Shown piece after piece: positions 43,567-55,495 of a stretch of DNA of 64,000 nt. Position 1 is the stretch's first letter. Each line of letters begins with the position of its first letter. A program made the position numbers and the translations under genes. Origin of the DNA: Desmodesmus armatus (Eukaryota > Chlorophyta > Chlorophyceae > Sphaeropleales > Scenedesmaceae); assembly GCA_007449985.2 (NCBI GenBank), contig VIIQ02000761.1, positions 248,001 through 312,000 on the forward strand, given 5' to 3'. The notes below the pieces were generated by a model. It saw nothing but the letters and a program-made list of their open reading frames with translations, was not told the DNA's origin and did not search any database.

Positions 43567-46500
43567 AGATGAACACTCTGCACAGTCACCACAGCCAAAG
43601 CTGCACCACCAAGGGGAACGGCATCGCACAGCCTCAACACACAAGGACCTGCTTGCCTCTACACTTCCAAGGCGCAGTACCACACTCCAGGTACAGTAAC
43701 GTACAGTAAGGGGGCAAACAGATGAAGCAGTGGACACGCATTGTGACCAGGTGAAAACCGCAAGCGGGCGGGGGAATGGAGGCGCACCGCCGTGCGGACG
43801 GGAAAAGAGGAGAACATGAGGGATGTGTGTACAATGCTGGTGGAACAAGCTGGATTCTAGCAATCTAGCACCAACACGCTGCACCTGCCAATGTGCAGGT
43901 CACGCAAAGGAGGGAAGATGACAGCAAGAGTGAACGAGACATGTGACATGTGGCAGGGACGACACAAGCGCAAGCACGCACACATGCGGGTGCCGCTGCG
44001 CAGGTGCGTCTGAAAATAGCAGTGGTGAACGGAGGCACGTATCCCAACGTGCCTGAGCAAAACAAATAACAAGTGTGGCTGGCCGCATCAGTCGGCTGCA
44101 CCGTGGGCAATAAGATCCACTCCACAGCATTCCAAAGCATGCATTCTCATATCCGGGACATAGCACTCAAGGTACCATTGTGTAATCCTCCACCACCTTG
44201 TACCACAGCTTGAGGGAGTATGAGATGCCACATCCTGCCGGGCTGTGATGGACGACTCCAACTGTGAAGGACTCAAACCAAGGCCCAGGCACTACCGGAC
44301 ACCATGCCAGCCGCCAAGCAGCCGCCTGCAACATGCAGCGCTGAACAGGTCACTGCTTGGAGAAACAATTGTGTTCGATGCAAACCTGGCGCAACGAGGA
44401 CAAGGACGCGGTGGTGTGTGCACTTCCATTGCACAAGAATCTGGGTGTTGTGACAGGAAGTATGTGCCACAAGGGGCGGCGAGTGCCCTTTGAGGCCATT
44501 CTTTGACGTGCCACAGAAATACCTGTGACCAATTATATGTGAACACACCCAGATTTGATCCAAACAAGCAAGCACAGACCTGTGCAACCAGGCTAGGGGC
44601 CAGGCAAAGGCTCATGCACACCCACGCCGGTCCTTCAGCCTGCCAACCAAGCCGTGGCAGAGCATGCAGGCAAAACCACTGCGTCCGGCCCCTTGCGCCA
44701 TGCAAGAACCATGAATGTGATGTGATGTCATCAGACCACAACACCTGCATGCATGCAGGCACAAGGTGTGTGTACAAGAAGTGGGGCTCCAAGGAGCTGA
44801 AAGCCCTCTCAGCACACATCCATAAAGCTGTGCACTGCTGATAGAGCCCTGAATGATGGCAAAGCACATCAGGTCAACTGTTCCGACACCAGCCATGATG
44901 TAAGTCTAACTATAGCCGAGGCCCGGGCCCCAAAAACATGTCAACAGCAGCACTGCTTAGTCACAATCTTGCTGCCAGGTAGCGACAACCCTGGTTTCCC
45001 AAGGCAGACCGCCTCAGCCTAAACAGAAATCACTTGCGCATCTGCTGGTACTTGCAAAACCATCTGCTGATACCCAACCCTTGGCCGCCCGATAGAATTC
45101 ACACCCAGACAATTCCAAAAAAAGATTTGCAAAACAGATCAGTCCCACTTGCCGTGCCCACACTCCATCACCCATGACGACCCTGTTGACATGCCACTAC
45201 AACCACAACCCCCCAAACAGCAGCACTCGCTGCGCTGCAAATGGCAACAACGTGCAATGCTGGACACTTGGTGGACACACCGAGCTAATGCGACCTGCGC
45301 ATACGCCTCGCCTGCGCTGCCTCTTCACACAAATATTGCCAGTCACAAACGACAGTATACATGCAAAGGCACAACGAAAGGCATGTTTCCCTCCCCCATC
45401 GGTTGCAGGCGGCACATTGTGGAGCCAAGGCACAGGTGCATGCTGCACCATCACGGGGTTGGAAAAATCTCAGATGCCAGCAGTCCTGCCTGAACGGGCA
45501 CAAGAGGCGTGTCGAACAACAGAAGTGCAACAGCATGTATCAGTGCACATTAGGAAGTGGCGGGTACCATGCATACTGATTGCCGGCTCGGCTCGATCCT
45601 GACTGCCTCTCACAATAAACACAGACAAGCAGGCACGCAGTCAAGACACCTGCTGTGGTGAGAAGACAGTGCCCGACTGAACCGTCCACCAGCAATGGTG
45701 TCAGCTGGGGCAATTTTCACACTGCTACACTTGGGGAAATGACACACACACCGCAGCGATATCAAGCACACTAGTGACAGCTCCCACATTCAAGCGGATG
45801 CATACCCGCGCCTCAACTCCCTGCATAATGCACAAGGGTACACATTTGTGGCGATATGCTGCATGCATGTGCGACATCAGCACGACGCACAATTGGTCAA
45901 GCCTAATGATGGCTTCCTGCAAGGATCTGCTCTGCAGGGCGAGGCACTGCTGTATGGACAGCCCAAGCCCCACCAGAACCCTCATCACACTACAACACAA
46001 ACAAACAGGACACAGCTGCTGGCAGCGGTAGCAAACCATCTGCTACATGTTGATGCCCCCGCTCTCTGCAGCCCTCCACGTGGAATTTCCATCTGCTCAG
46101 CCTGTCACACTGCACGCCCAGTGTGAATATGCCTCGAAACAAACCACATCAAGCAGACACCATCTCAGGCACCCTATCACTGATGGCATTCCCTCATCGA
46201 ATACGCTGAAGATGCCGCCAATCCAACCGAAGCACTCCCAAAGCTGCAAAACTCCGCTCAAGAACAGAACCCCAAAGTGTGCTGCATGTCCTGTCCAGCG
46301 CTTGAATCAAATCACTGGCCAAAGAAAGTGTGTCGGGCAAAGCAACAGCTGCCAAGCCAGACAATGCACAGGCAAGAATCAACCTCGCTTCCACTGCAAC
46401 AAGGCAGAGGTGCGTGCATACTTGAATCGATTGAAACCCCATGCCGCACGTGGTGCCTGCTGCGTCGGCCTACTTACTCCAGCAGGCTCGGCGGCAGTGC

Positions 46501-46994
46501 AGCGGTGCAGTGGCGCCCGCATAACAACGGCTGTGGCGATGCGCACAAGCTGAGGCTTGCCACTCAGCATGCGCAACCAATCAACTCACAGTATGTTCTG
46601 TATCTGAACAGACTAAGCCACAATTGGCATCAGTGAACAGACAATCCAGGTGAGCTAGGGGCCACACCTGAACTGTGGCCATGGAAGCTGAGGCTGGATG
46701 CCAAACCCACTGAACACAACCCGAGTGCTTACAAGACTCTCGCATGAACAGCCTATTCATGTATGACTCCGGGCATCCAGCAATACCCCACCCACACAAG
46801 CACTGGGTGCCTGCACAATGGCTGTCGATCGCTTGCACACAGCTTGCAATTGCTCTCTAAACAAGCCAGCCACCTGAAAAATGGAAGCGGAACAAGAGGA
46901 CAAGTAAGACCTCCCCTGCAACAAGTGCGCCTGGGCAACCGCGAGAACAGGCGCTTACTTCGCAGGTGACGACAAGATGCACTCAGACAGCAAA

Positions 46995-47105
46995 CAGATT
47001 CAAAAGACGCGCATGGTTAGGTGCTTGCAGCACAGGCAAAGCAGATTCAAAAGACGCGCATGGTTAGGTGCTTGCAGCACAGGCACTTAACCACCAGGCT
47101 ACACA
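46995..47105. repeat. Tandem duplication (47-bp unit) with tRNA-like features on minus
   Basis: A 47-bp unit beginning CAGATTCAAAAGACGCGC and containing GGTTAGGTGCTTGCAGCAC occurs twice, at 46995 and 47042. On the minus strand the second copy plus flank reads TAGCCTGGTGGTTAAGTGCC, then GTGCTGCAAGCACC and TTTTGAATCTGC. This looks like a decayed D-arm, anticodon arm and T-arm. It is not an intact tRNA gene. Confidence 0.5.
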
Positions 47106-48008
47106 GCAAAGCTACGAGGCTGAAAATGGAAGCTTGCAACTGCAGTGACCTGCAGCTGTCACATGCACAGCATGTTTGCAAGCGCCAACAGTAGCACCTG
47201 TGCAACACCCAGCCCAGCATGGTGTATCCAATGCCAAGAGGAGAGAGCGTCGCAGCGCGACAGCTGGAGTGCCCCATGAATATGCACTACGGGCGTGATC
47301 CGCCTCTGCATGAGATGTGGAAGAGGGGGGGTGGAAGCATGGCATGCTCACCTGCCACCGCATGGGTGCACAGGGTGCGCAGGAGAACCATCTTGGCATG
47401 TGGATGCACACAGGCATGAAGGCAGTGGGTGTGACAAGCGCCCTTTGCAGTTTGTCAGGCCCCAGCATCATCTGACAAACTCAACACATCACCACTACAG
47501 ACCACCAGGCTTCAAAAAGAGGGAGAGCGCTTGCTGCAAACCCCACTTATGTTGTGTCAAACACTGGCACAGGAATGCCCAGCCATGCAACAGGCACAAT
47601 CAGCTGACAGATGATGGCGTGACAAGGCAAGCACGCTGACATAGGCGAGTGGTCTTGGCACAACCACATGACAACACCACAGACACAATAGCTCCAACAG
47701 GCGATAGGGACCTTCACAGCACCCGCGAAGATGCTTGGGGCGCGTACAGACACGATCAACACACAACTGGGGTTGTGCGCAGCTAACTCAAGCACAGCAT
47801 GCATGTGTTGAAGCAAGTGGAACACCCCATATGGGCAACTGAACAGCAAATCCAACGCCAGACCAACGGAAGTGAACAGCTGAGACCCCGCGGGCGGCTG
47901 AATTGCAAAAACTCTGCCGCTGCACCACCCCAGCCAACCTGAGAAGGAGACGTCCCGCGTCTGTAGTCGCTCGCTCGTCACTGTAATGGCAGTGCGCGCG
48001 TGCAGCAA

Positions 48009-50556
48009 CTAAAACCAGCCAAGCTGGTGGGCTCCTCCAATGGGGTTGGTGGCCAGCGTATCCGGCAAGACAGCGGGGGCATCCTGCATGCTGGATGAAC
48101 CTGAGGTGTGGTGGTTGCCGCTGTTGAAGCCGCCAGCCAGCTCAGCGGTGACAGCCCCAGCAGAGGTGTGCTGGCTGCCTGCTGCATGCAGGTCCATGGG
48201 GGGCAGGGAGGGCAAGTAGGCTGCGGCGGTGTCAAAAGACGCGCGCTCAGGCTGCCTTGGGCCAGGCAGCATGCCCAGCGACATGGCAGAGCCGCCGTTC
48301 TGCATCACGGCGTGCATCTGCGCGAGGTAGTCTGCCTGCACCTGTGGCGCGCTGATGCTGCTGCCGCCGTTGAGCCCCTGTGCAGTCTGAGGGATGCGCG
48401 GCAGCTGTGTAGCGCTGTTAAAGACGCCACCCTGGCCCACCGCACCAGCCCATGCAAGGTCTGGCTGCGACCACACCTGCGAAGTGCTGTCAGGCGCCTG
48501 CATCCCACCCATCCAGTTGCTGTGAGCTGCAGAGGAGGGGGACATCAGCGAGCTGCCAGACACCAGGCCTACTGCAGGCATGCCGCTAAAGCAGCCGTCA
48601 ACACCCTGACCCCTAGCTGCGGCAAGGACTGCTCCCAGCGCTGCTGCGTCCGCTGCCGCTGCAGACCCGGGCGGCACGCTCAGCGCCATGCCCTCTGTGA
48701 CTGCCGCAAGGCTGGACACCATGGCAGAAGGGCTGGCGTTCCACAGGGTGGCTGACCTGCCGGCGTTGCCGCGCCAGCTAGGAAGGTTCGTTCCCCTGCG
48801 TAGCAGCGCCTCGTCCAAGCTGTGCCGGCGCAGGCAGGCACTGTCATACACACCCTGCGCAGCCAGCTGCTGCATTGTCAGCAGGTGCGACACGGCAGGC
48901 GCTGCAGACGGCACCTGCTGCCCTGCAGCAAGGGGTCCAGCTGCCCAGTTGCTGGCGACCGGGCTGGTCAGGGGGGTGCAGACTGTGGAGGGGCCTGCAC
49001 TGACCGACCCATAACCGCAGCCGTATGTGCTGTTGGTGGGCAGGGGGCAGCCCAGCAGCTGCTCCAGCAGCTGCAGCTTCTGCTGCGCCGCAGCTGCGAC
49101 TCGGCTATGCTCCGCTGCCTCGTGCCTGGTTGCGCTGACCTCCGCTGCCAGCGTCTGCAGCAGCTGCATCATGTCTCCAGATCCCAGAGGGTTAGTGCCG
49201 CAGGCCGGCAGCAGCCCACTGCTGTCGCCGTTTGCGCAAGCCCCATTCAGCAGCTGCGGCTGCAGCATGCTCATGCGTGGATCGCATGCAGCAAAGCCCT
49301 CCTGCAGCTGCCCGTCTGCCGGCACAGGCATGCACGCCATGGCGCTACCGTCTGGTCTGTTCACAGCCTGCTGCTGCTGCTGTTGCTGCTGCTGGGCACT
49401 GCTGGACTGGGCATGCCTGCTTGGGTGTGCTGCACTGTTGGCAGGCTGTGCCTGCTGCTTGCGTGCTGGCTCGGGTCCGTGGGCGTAGCGCTGGTGGGCG
49501 CGCTGATGGCCGCGCTCAGGCGTGCGCAGCTGCTTGGAGCCGTGCGCTGCAGGCATAGACACAGGGGGCCACCACATGGTCAGCACAGCTGGCAGCCAGT
49601 ACACACTGCATGGCAGATGTGCTTTGCAGGCAGCGGGGGACACTGCATGCATGGAAGGGCTGCAGGGCTCCAATCGGCTCAGCCCAATGCTGCCTATCCA
49701 GAGGTCGCATGCATGCATGACGTGCAGGCGGAAGCACTCAACAGCTGCAGCAAGCCCACGGCGACCACGACGTGCTGAACTCACCAAAAAAGCACACCTC
49801 CCGATGGCACTGGTCGCCGTCCTTGCACAGCAGCGTGCGGTACTTCTGTGGGTGCAGCCACGACTCGAAGACGTGGTGGCTGTGAGGGCATGCAGCCCCC
49901 AGCTCACAGGCCTCGCCCTTCACAACTGCTGGGCACATCTCACAGTCGTAGTGGTGGGTGCGTGGGTCCCGCCGCTTGGCCTTCTCGCCAGGGTGGGCGA
50001 AGGGACAGGAGGGCCAGTCATGCACAAACCTCTGTACATCGAGGCAGGCAGGCAGGAACAGACCATCATGTTGGGTGAAGAGAACAAGATGCACAACTGC
50101 TTCATGGGGCCAGCACGGGCATGCTGATGCGTAGCTTGGTTTGAATGTGCGTAAATGAAAGCATATGATAAGGTGACGCTGAAGGGCTGTCAAAAGTGCG
50201 GTCGATGCAAACAGGCTGTCGATGACCTTTCGGAAATCCCATCCTTGTCGGCAACTTACCTTACTGCATGGCAGCACCTGCGGCAGGCACAGACGAAACA
50301 ACGTAATGAGGCACACATCTATCAAAGCTGAAACGTGCAACCAAAGCTGAAACGAGGAGATGACGAGGACATGGAGAAGCTACAACCAGAGGTGGTGCCA
50401 GTGCACCGCGCTCCGGCCCACGACTAAAACACTATTCCATTCTTCTCTCCTTTTCACCTTAAAGCAGTAGAGTCTGAATTCATCACTCGTGAACAGCTCG
50501 TCAGACGCAGAGGGCGAACGGCTCTGCATGGGGGCTTCTTCCGTTTTCTCAAGCAT
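48009..50556 (-). CDS. RR-TZF type CCCH zinc-finger RNA-binding protein
   Basis: Exons on the minus strand: 50556-50458, 50277-50260 (an 18-nt microexon), 50031-49785 and 49546-48009; phases close at 633 aa. It is a plant-type RR-TZF protein. The lead-in TSDEFRLYCFK is joined through the microexon VLPCSK to HDWPSCPFAHPGEKAKRRDP. The RR-region finger is C37-x5-H43-x4-C48-x3-H52; the tandem fingers are C72-x8-C81-x5-C87-x3-H91 and C108-x5-C114-x4-C119-x3-H123, with FESWLHPQKYRTLLCKDG between. Plant members bind RNA, sit in processing bodies and stress granules and act in stress and hormone responses; an RNA-decay role here is inferred. The C-terminal 500 residues are Gln/Ala/Ser-rich with a poly-Gln run, a short coiled segment (SRVAAAAQQKLQLLEQLLG) and RRHSLDEALLRRG, a possible phosphorylation/14-3-3 site. 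No ankyrin repeats are present, unlike one plant subfamily. Confidence 0.9.
50260..50277 (-). other. 18-nt microexon in the RR-TZF gene
   Basis: Flanked by CCGCAG| and |GTAAGT. It encodes VLPCSK and supplies Cys37, the first zinc ligand of the RR-region finger. Joining the neighbouring exons without it would lose that ligand but keep the frame. Confidence 0.8.
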
Positions 50557-51316
50557 CCTCTTTGTGCTGGCTTGCGTTCCTGCTAAGCAGTGCTTGTGAT
50601 TTATCAGGGGGGGTGGATGGTTGATGGGCTCAAACAACAACTTAGCAGAGTACAAAGGGTCCTCAATAAACTAATCCTAACGATGACGACGATGAGAGGT
50701 GCTCCAGGGAAGGGAATTGATTGCGATTCTTGTGACGGTTGGGAACCCCACAACGCCAAAGCCCTGGGGGGCCACGACTGACCCTGAAGTCACGTCGAGG
50801 CGGCGGATGCTTGCCAGATGGTTAAAGAACCAAAACAACACTAAAGGTGCAAGTACTTGGTAGGACCTGATGATGACTGTGCAGCATAATCTGCTGACTG
50901 TACAGTCACATGCACATGTGCAGCATAGTCATCCTACCTTGATGGTTGTCTGGCAACCGGCATGCCTAGTTGGATGAGTTCAAAGGGGCCACTCATGCAC
51001 TGAGAGTTTCATCACCCTCAGTAACTTCTGGCGCTGTCACTGCGTACAGCTACAGGGTGTGGCACAGCTAGGGGGCCACCACAGCCCTTGGGGGAACCAT
51101 TGTGGCTTGTTGTTAGGCACTGTGGTTTGGTCATCATGGGCACTGAACCCCTCTTGCCCCCCCCCCCCCCCCCCCCGGTTGCATACATTCAATATGTCTG
51201 GACGAAGCCTGCATAAAATTGGCATGCTTTGTCACAAGATAACTGTCATAAGGTGTGCCTGAAGCAATCAAGCCAGCTTGCACTGGTCACGGCACAGCGC
51301 AGCAGCTGTCCTGCGT
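50557..51316. promoter_or_regulatory. Intergenic: RR-TZF promoter region with poly(C) tract
   Basis: No gene supported. It holds a 20-bp pure C run at 51157-51176 and an imperfect inverted repeat around 50870-50940 (GATGACTGTGCAGCAT with a related ATGTGCAGCATAGTCATC). An in-frame extension of the RR-TZF frame upstream of the chosen ATG lacks another ATG. Confidence 0.4.
51157..51176. repeat. Homopolymer C20
   Basis: Twenty consecutive C on the plus strand (G20 on the transcribed sense of the RR-TZF gene). Its exact length should be treated with caution. Confidence 0.85.
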
Positions 51317-53083
51317 CTAGCTGGCATTACTGCCTTCTTGGCCCCGTCGACCCTTGTCCTGCAGCTCAACACCCTCCTTAGTCGACAGCACATGCCAGCT
51401 GCTGTTCTCCAGCAAATCCCTGTGTGCACGGCTGCTGAATGCATCGAGCTGATCCAGCTCCCGCCGTGCCTGCGCCATGTGCTTCTGCATGTGCTGCACC
51501 TGCGTTTCAACATCCAGGCACTCTGCCTCCACCTGCCATGGAGCAGCACACAGGCACATCCATTGAGTCCGCATGCAACACCACAGCCACAGGTACAGCT
51601 ACAACCCCCCTGCAAACGATGCTGCAGCAGGACGTTGCTTCGGCACCCCCTGATGATTACATATGTGTCACCTTAAAAGGTGGCTGGCATGCCCTGCCCC
51701 TTGTAGCTTCCAAGGTCACACCCCCAATCATGATGCTGGGGACAAAAGCCTGTGCTGGGCGCCGCTGAGGTATTAGCATCTGTTGACGTTTGACAGTCTC
51801 CGATTTGACAGCTGCATGCGGCATCTAGAAGGGTGTATCGTACACCCGGGGGGACAAGGTGCCATCAACTGCCAACTGACAGCGTCTCAGACGGCACAGG
51901 GTTTGTGCTGACGAGCAGCGGCACCCACCTGCTGCAGCTGCTGCTCCATGTGCGCTAGCTTCCGCTGCAGCTCTGCCTCCATGTCAGCAGCCACTCGCTG
52001 TGCAGCTTGGCGGGCAGCAGCCACAGCTTCAGCCTGTTGTTGTCAGCACAGGGCCATCAGCGGGGCGGCAAGCAATTGGCAGCACCACCTAGATACTGTA
52101 GCAATGCCCTCCTTTCTCATGATGACTTCGCAGGATGCGCTCGCACCCATAACTGGGGGGCCACACATCATGTACATGATCAGCACATGATGGACGCAAC
52201 CAACCCTACAGACACACTGTGTACAGTATGATTTGTGAGGACAGCACACGCTACGGAAAGGAGGCTTGTGCTGGCAGTACCTACATGCTTGTGTGGGAAC
52301 ATAGACATCTTGTTGCTTAGGTAGGCATTGTCACAGGCGGCTGCTGCAGCATCATGCAGTGCTTCGTCATAGGCCTGCTTGATTCGCAGCAACAGAGGCC
52401 TGTGCAGGACACACACGCACAAAAGGAGTGTTGGTTGGTCTGAACATGATTGACTGCATGCATGACTCTATGTTCTCTGCTGACATACACAGATGACCGT
52501 GGCAGGGGTCGCTCTTGGAACACCAGCTAGCATTGCATGCATGTGCATGTCACAAAGTATTTCCCTATGCTTGTACATGACGCTGGCACTGCCTGTCCGG
52601 TGTGGCATGTCCATCCTGCACAGAGCATGGTGCACCTCCAGCAGATCCTGTCGCACAGCTGGGCCACTGGCCCCCAACGAAATGGACGTGACCAGCCTCT
52701 CCAGCCCGTGGTTGCCCTTGACTTGTTCCCAAGCATAACTTCTCGAAGGATGTGTGCTTTCTGCATGCCGTACATGTGTACGCGTACCTGTATGTTGTTA
52801 GTGAGGCAAGCAGCAGCTCAAACACTCGGTGGTAGGCATCAAGCTGCCTGCGGGCTTGATGCTTGCTGCTGCCTGGTTGCTGCTGCGTGTGCTGGCTCAG
52901 GCCCTCCCTGACAGCAGCTTCGTCCAGACATGCATACAGACGCTGCAGCAGCTGTGGTTCTTTTGCCTGCAGATCTGCCTGACTTTGCTGCTGCAGGTGT
53001 TGTTGCACATGCTGTTGGACGGCTGATGGCCGCAGGGAAGCAAGAGTGCTACGCCTCTTGAACAGATCTGGCACTTTGCTCAT
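51317..53083 (-). CDS. Coiled-coil protein, possibly TSNAXIP1-N-like (ciliary)
   Basis: Exons on the minus strand: 53083-52788, 52399-52285, 52033-51929 and 51532-51317; phases close at 243 aa. Residues 60-135 read AYHRVFELLLASLTTYRPLL followed by RIKQAYDEAL, a pattern resembling the N-terminal domain of translin-associated factor X-interacting protein 1 and related ciliary coiled-coil proteins. This assignment is from memory and weak. The rest is continuous helix with heptads (AEAVAAARQAAQRVAADMEA, QRKLAHMEQQLQQ, VQHMQKHMAQARRELDQLDA), then a Ser/Lys tail. The exon 1-2 junction is supported because the split codon restores TTYRPLL. An open frame inside intron 1 (DLLEVHHALCRMD, about 52700-52600) looks partly coding but does not fit the phase. 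Lies 509 bp from the divergent large gene. Confidence 0.62.
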
Positions 53084-53592
53084 TGTTGTGTGGCTGGGGA
53101 GTTCAGTCCTGCGTGGAGCGCCAGGGGTGTGCTGCTTTTACAGAGTGAGTCTGCAGCGCAGCGGATTGATGTGTGTTCTCGGGCCCGGTCTAATACGGAA
53201 TTACAGATTCAAAACTGCAGTTCATGATAGACACTCACCAAACAAGCACTTGAGACCAGGCCTGTGTGGATTTGATGTCTTGTCAGTCGCCACTGTTACT
53301 AAGCATCACTCAACAAGCGTTTTGTCGCTGCCTGGCCAATGTGAAGAGATTCAAGAGCGTCGAGCTTCATATGTTGATGTCAGGAAACATGGTCTTCTGC
53401 CTTGATATCGTCGTCTGCTTCGATGTACTGTTTACGTACTGTGCAATTCCACCCAACGGCAAGGCAAGATGCAAACATGCCTCCATCCTGACCTTGAAGC
53501 GTCAGAACTTATGATACAGCTGCCAACTTGCAGCCAAGGCAGGCCTCCAACAACAGCACAGCAGAACTGCAGGCTGCAGTCTGCAGCACATC
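53084..53592. promoter_or_regulatory. Divergent intergenic region
   Basis: A 509-bp interval between two genes transcribed away from each other, so it probably serves as a shared promoter. No clear TATA box or named site is seen. Confidence 0.4.
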
Positions 53593-55246
53593 ATGCAGCA
53601 TCTTGAAGCAGGATGGGAGCAGACCAACAACTGTTTGTTTACAGTGCAAAACTGGTTAGATGAATCAGGCGATGGTGCTGTGGCTCCTTGGGAGCCCTAC
53701 AGCACAGCAACTGAAGGCAACAGCATGCCTGATGCTGCTTACCACGAGGACCCCCAGCACTGTGCAGCACCAGCAGCAGCAGATGCACAATTGCAGGCAA
53801 GTCAAAGGAATGCTCAACAAAGCTGTAGCCATTCTGTCCACACGCAAGCAGAACATATCCACATACTGTGTGCTGAGCAAGCAGCACGTACCAGCGATGC
53901 TGCAGTGCATGATACACAAAATTGAAGCAGCAGATGTCAAGGATCAAACTCATGACCCTGCATGGCCCGCTTGATCCCTCCCTGGTACCCAGCCTCCCTC
54001 GACTTCATTTGCCATATGATGATGCGCAGAGCAGCAGAATGTGTAGCACAGTTCAATTTCCTTTGCTACACTGGCAGAGTGTCGAGGCAGGCTGACTATC
54101 TGACGCAGGCAGGGGGCCTTGCTGAGCTGGTAACAGCCCGCCAAGCCTTTCTCTGTTTGAAACCGCTGACCTTATCACCTTACCTCCAGGTGCAATCCTG
54201 TGGACACACAGCATCCCAGCATCTCTGCATGGGCACGCCCCGTATGCAATGATTGACCTCCCACCTTGCAACATTGCTGTGGCCGCAGGACTACCCAGCG
54301 CCTTGGCACACCTCAAGCCTGCATGGAGAAGCCACCTTGCAGCTAACAAGGAGCAGCTCAGGCGGCGGCCGCCCCCAGCACAACACCCCAGCAGAGCCGC
54401 CACACACACCCCACACAGCCGTGCCCCACTCAACACATGCAGCACCTCAGGAGGCGCCACATGCAGCTGAGATTCCAGCACAAGCTGCAACAGCTGCGCA
54501 CCAAACCTACACCACCAGCAGGAACAGCAGCAGTACTGCAGGGCAGCAGCGTCAGCCCAAGGGACAGCTGCAGGGTCTTACACAGCCATGGCAGCAGCAG
54601 CTAGCACAGCAGCATGCCCGCCTGCAGGAACTTCGGCCACTCACAACCCTCCAACCCTTACAACAGCGACCACTGCCCCAGCAGCCGCCGCCGCAGCAGC
54701 TGCAAGTGCAGGAGCAGGATGAACAGGGTGCAGAGCAGATGGGGCATGCACTCCTTGGAGTGCTGAACCCCCTAGAGTCTGTGCTGTGGCAGCAGCGGCA
54801 GCACTCTAGAGCGCTGCTAGACCGGGCCCTGCATGCACTCACATCCCTGCAGGCAGATGTTGATACACTCCTAGCTGCTGCTCAGCCAGGCAGCAGCAGC
54901 AGCAACATGCCACCAGGGCAGCTGCTGCAGCAGCAGCAACTACAGCAGCAGGAGAACCCAGCCAACGGGCAGCTGCTGCTGCTGCCGCTGCCAGCAGGTC
55001 AGGTGGAAGCTCAACCGGGCAAACAGCAGCTGGGACAGGCACAGCAGGACACAACCCAGCACGGGGCCTGGAGCATTGCAGCTGCATGGGGCGGCTCAGG
55101 CGCTGCCGGCGAGCGGTCACTGCAAACGAGGCCTAGTCTGCTGCTGCAAGCACAGGCAGCACAGCAGCTGGGAGGCTGCGGTGGTATCCACACCTCATCA
55201 CTTGGTGCAGGTGCTGTCACTGCAGCACAGGCAGAGGTGTCAACAC

Positions 55247-55302
<56 letters not shown>

Positions 55303-55448
55303 GCAGGAGATGCTGACTGTGCTGGCGACTTTGAGGCAGAGCTCCTGCAGTCAGAAGCAGCAGCCCCAGGTCGGCGGTTGTCAGAGGAGACGCTCAAGCA
55401 GTACACTGCCCTCGTGTGGCACAGCAGCATAGACGACACTGAAGCTGG

Positions 55449-55495
<47 letters not shown>

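Larger units (their letters stand above)
42131..48008. other. Long gene-poor region, plus strand rich in C and A
   Basis: About 5.9 kb without a supported gene, downstream of the minus-strand zinc-finger gene. The plus strand is CA-rich throughout, i.e. GT-rich in the sense of that gene, as in the 1-6192 interval. Frames are short and Cys/Trp/Val-biased on minus, Thr/His/Gln-biased on plus. It contains tandem duplications at 43519-43566 and 46995-47084. Confidence 0.5.

Noticed and set aside
46995..47105. Intact tRNA gene on the minus strand
   Set aside because: D-arm-like and anticodon-like pieces are present, but the T-arm is degenerate and no acceptor stem pairs.
52468..52740. Possible extra exon (DLLEVHHALCRMD) in intron 1 of the coiled-coil gene
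   Set aside because: Looks partly coding, but no donor/acceptor pair keeps the frame, whereas direct joining of exons 1 and 2 restores TTYRPLL.
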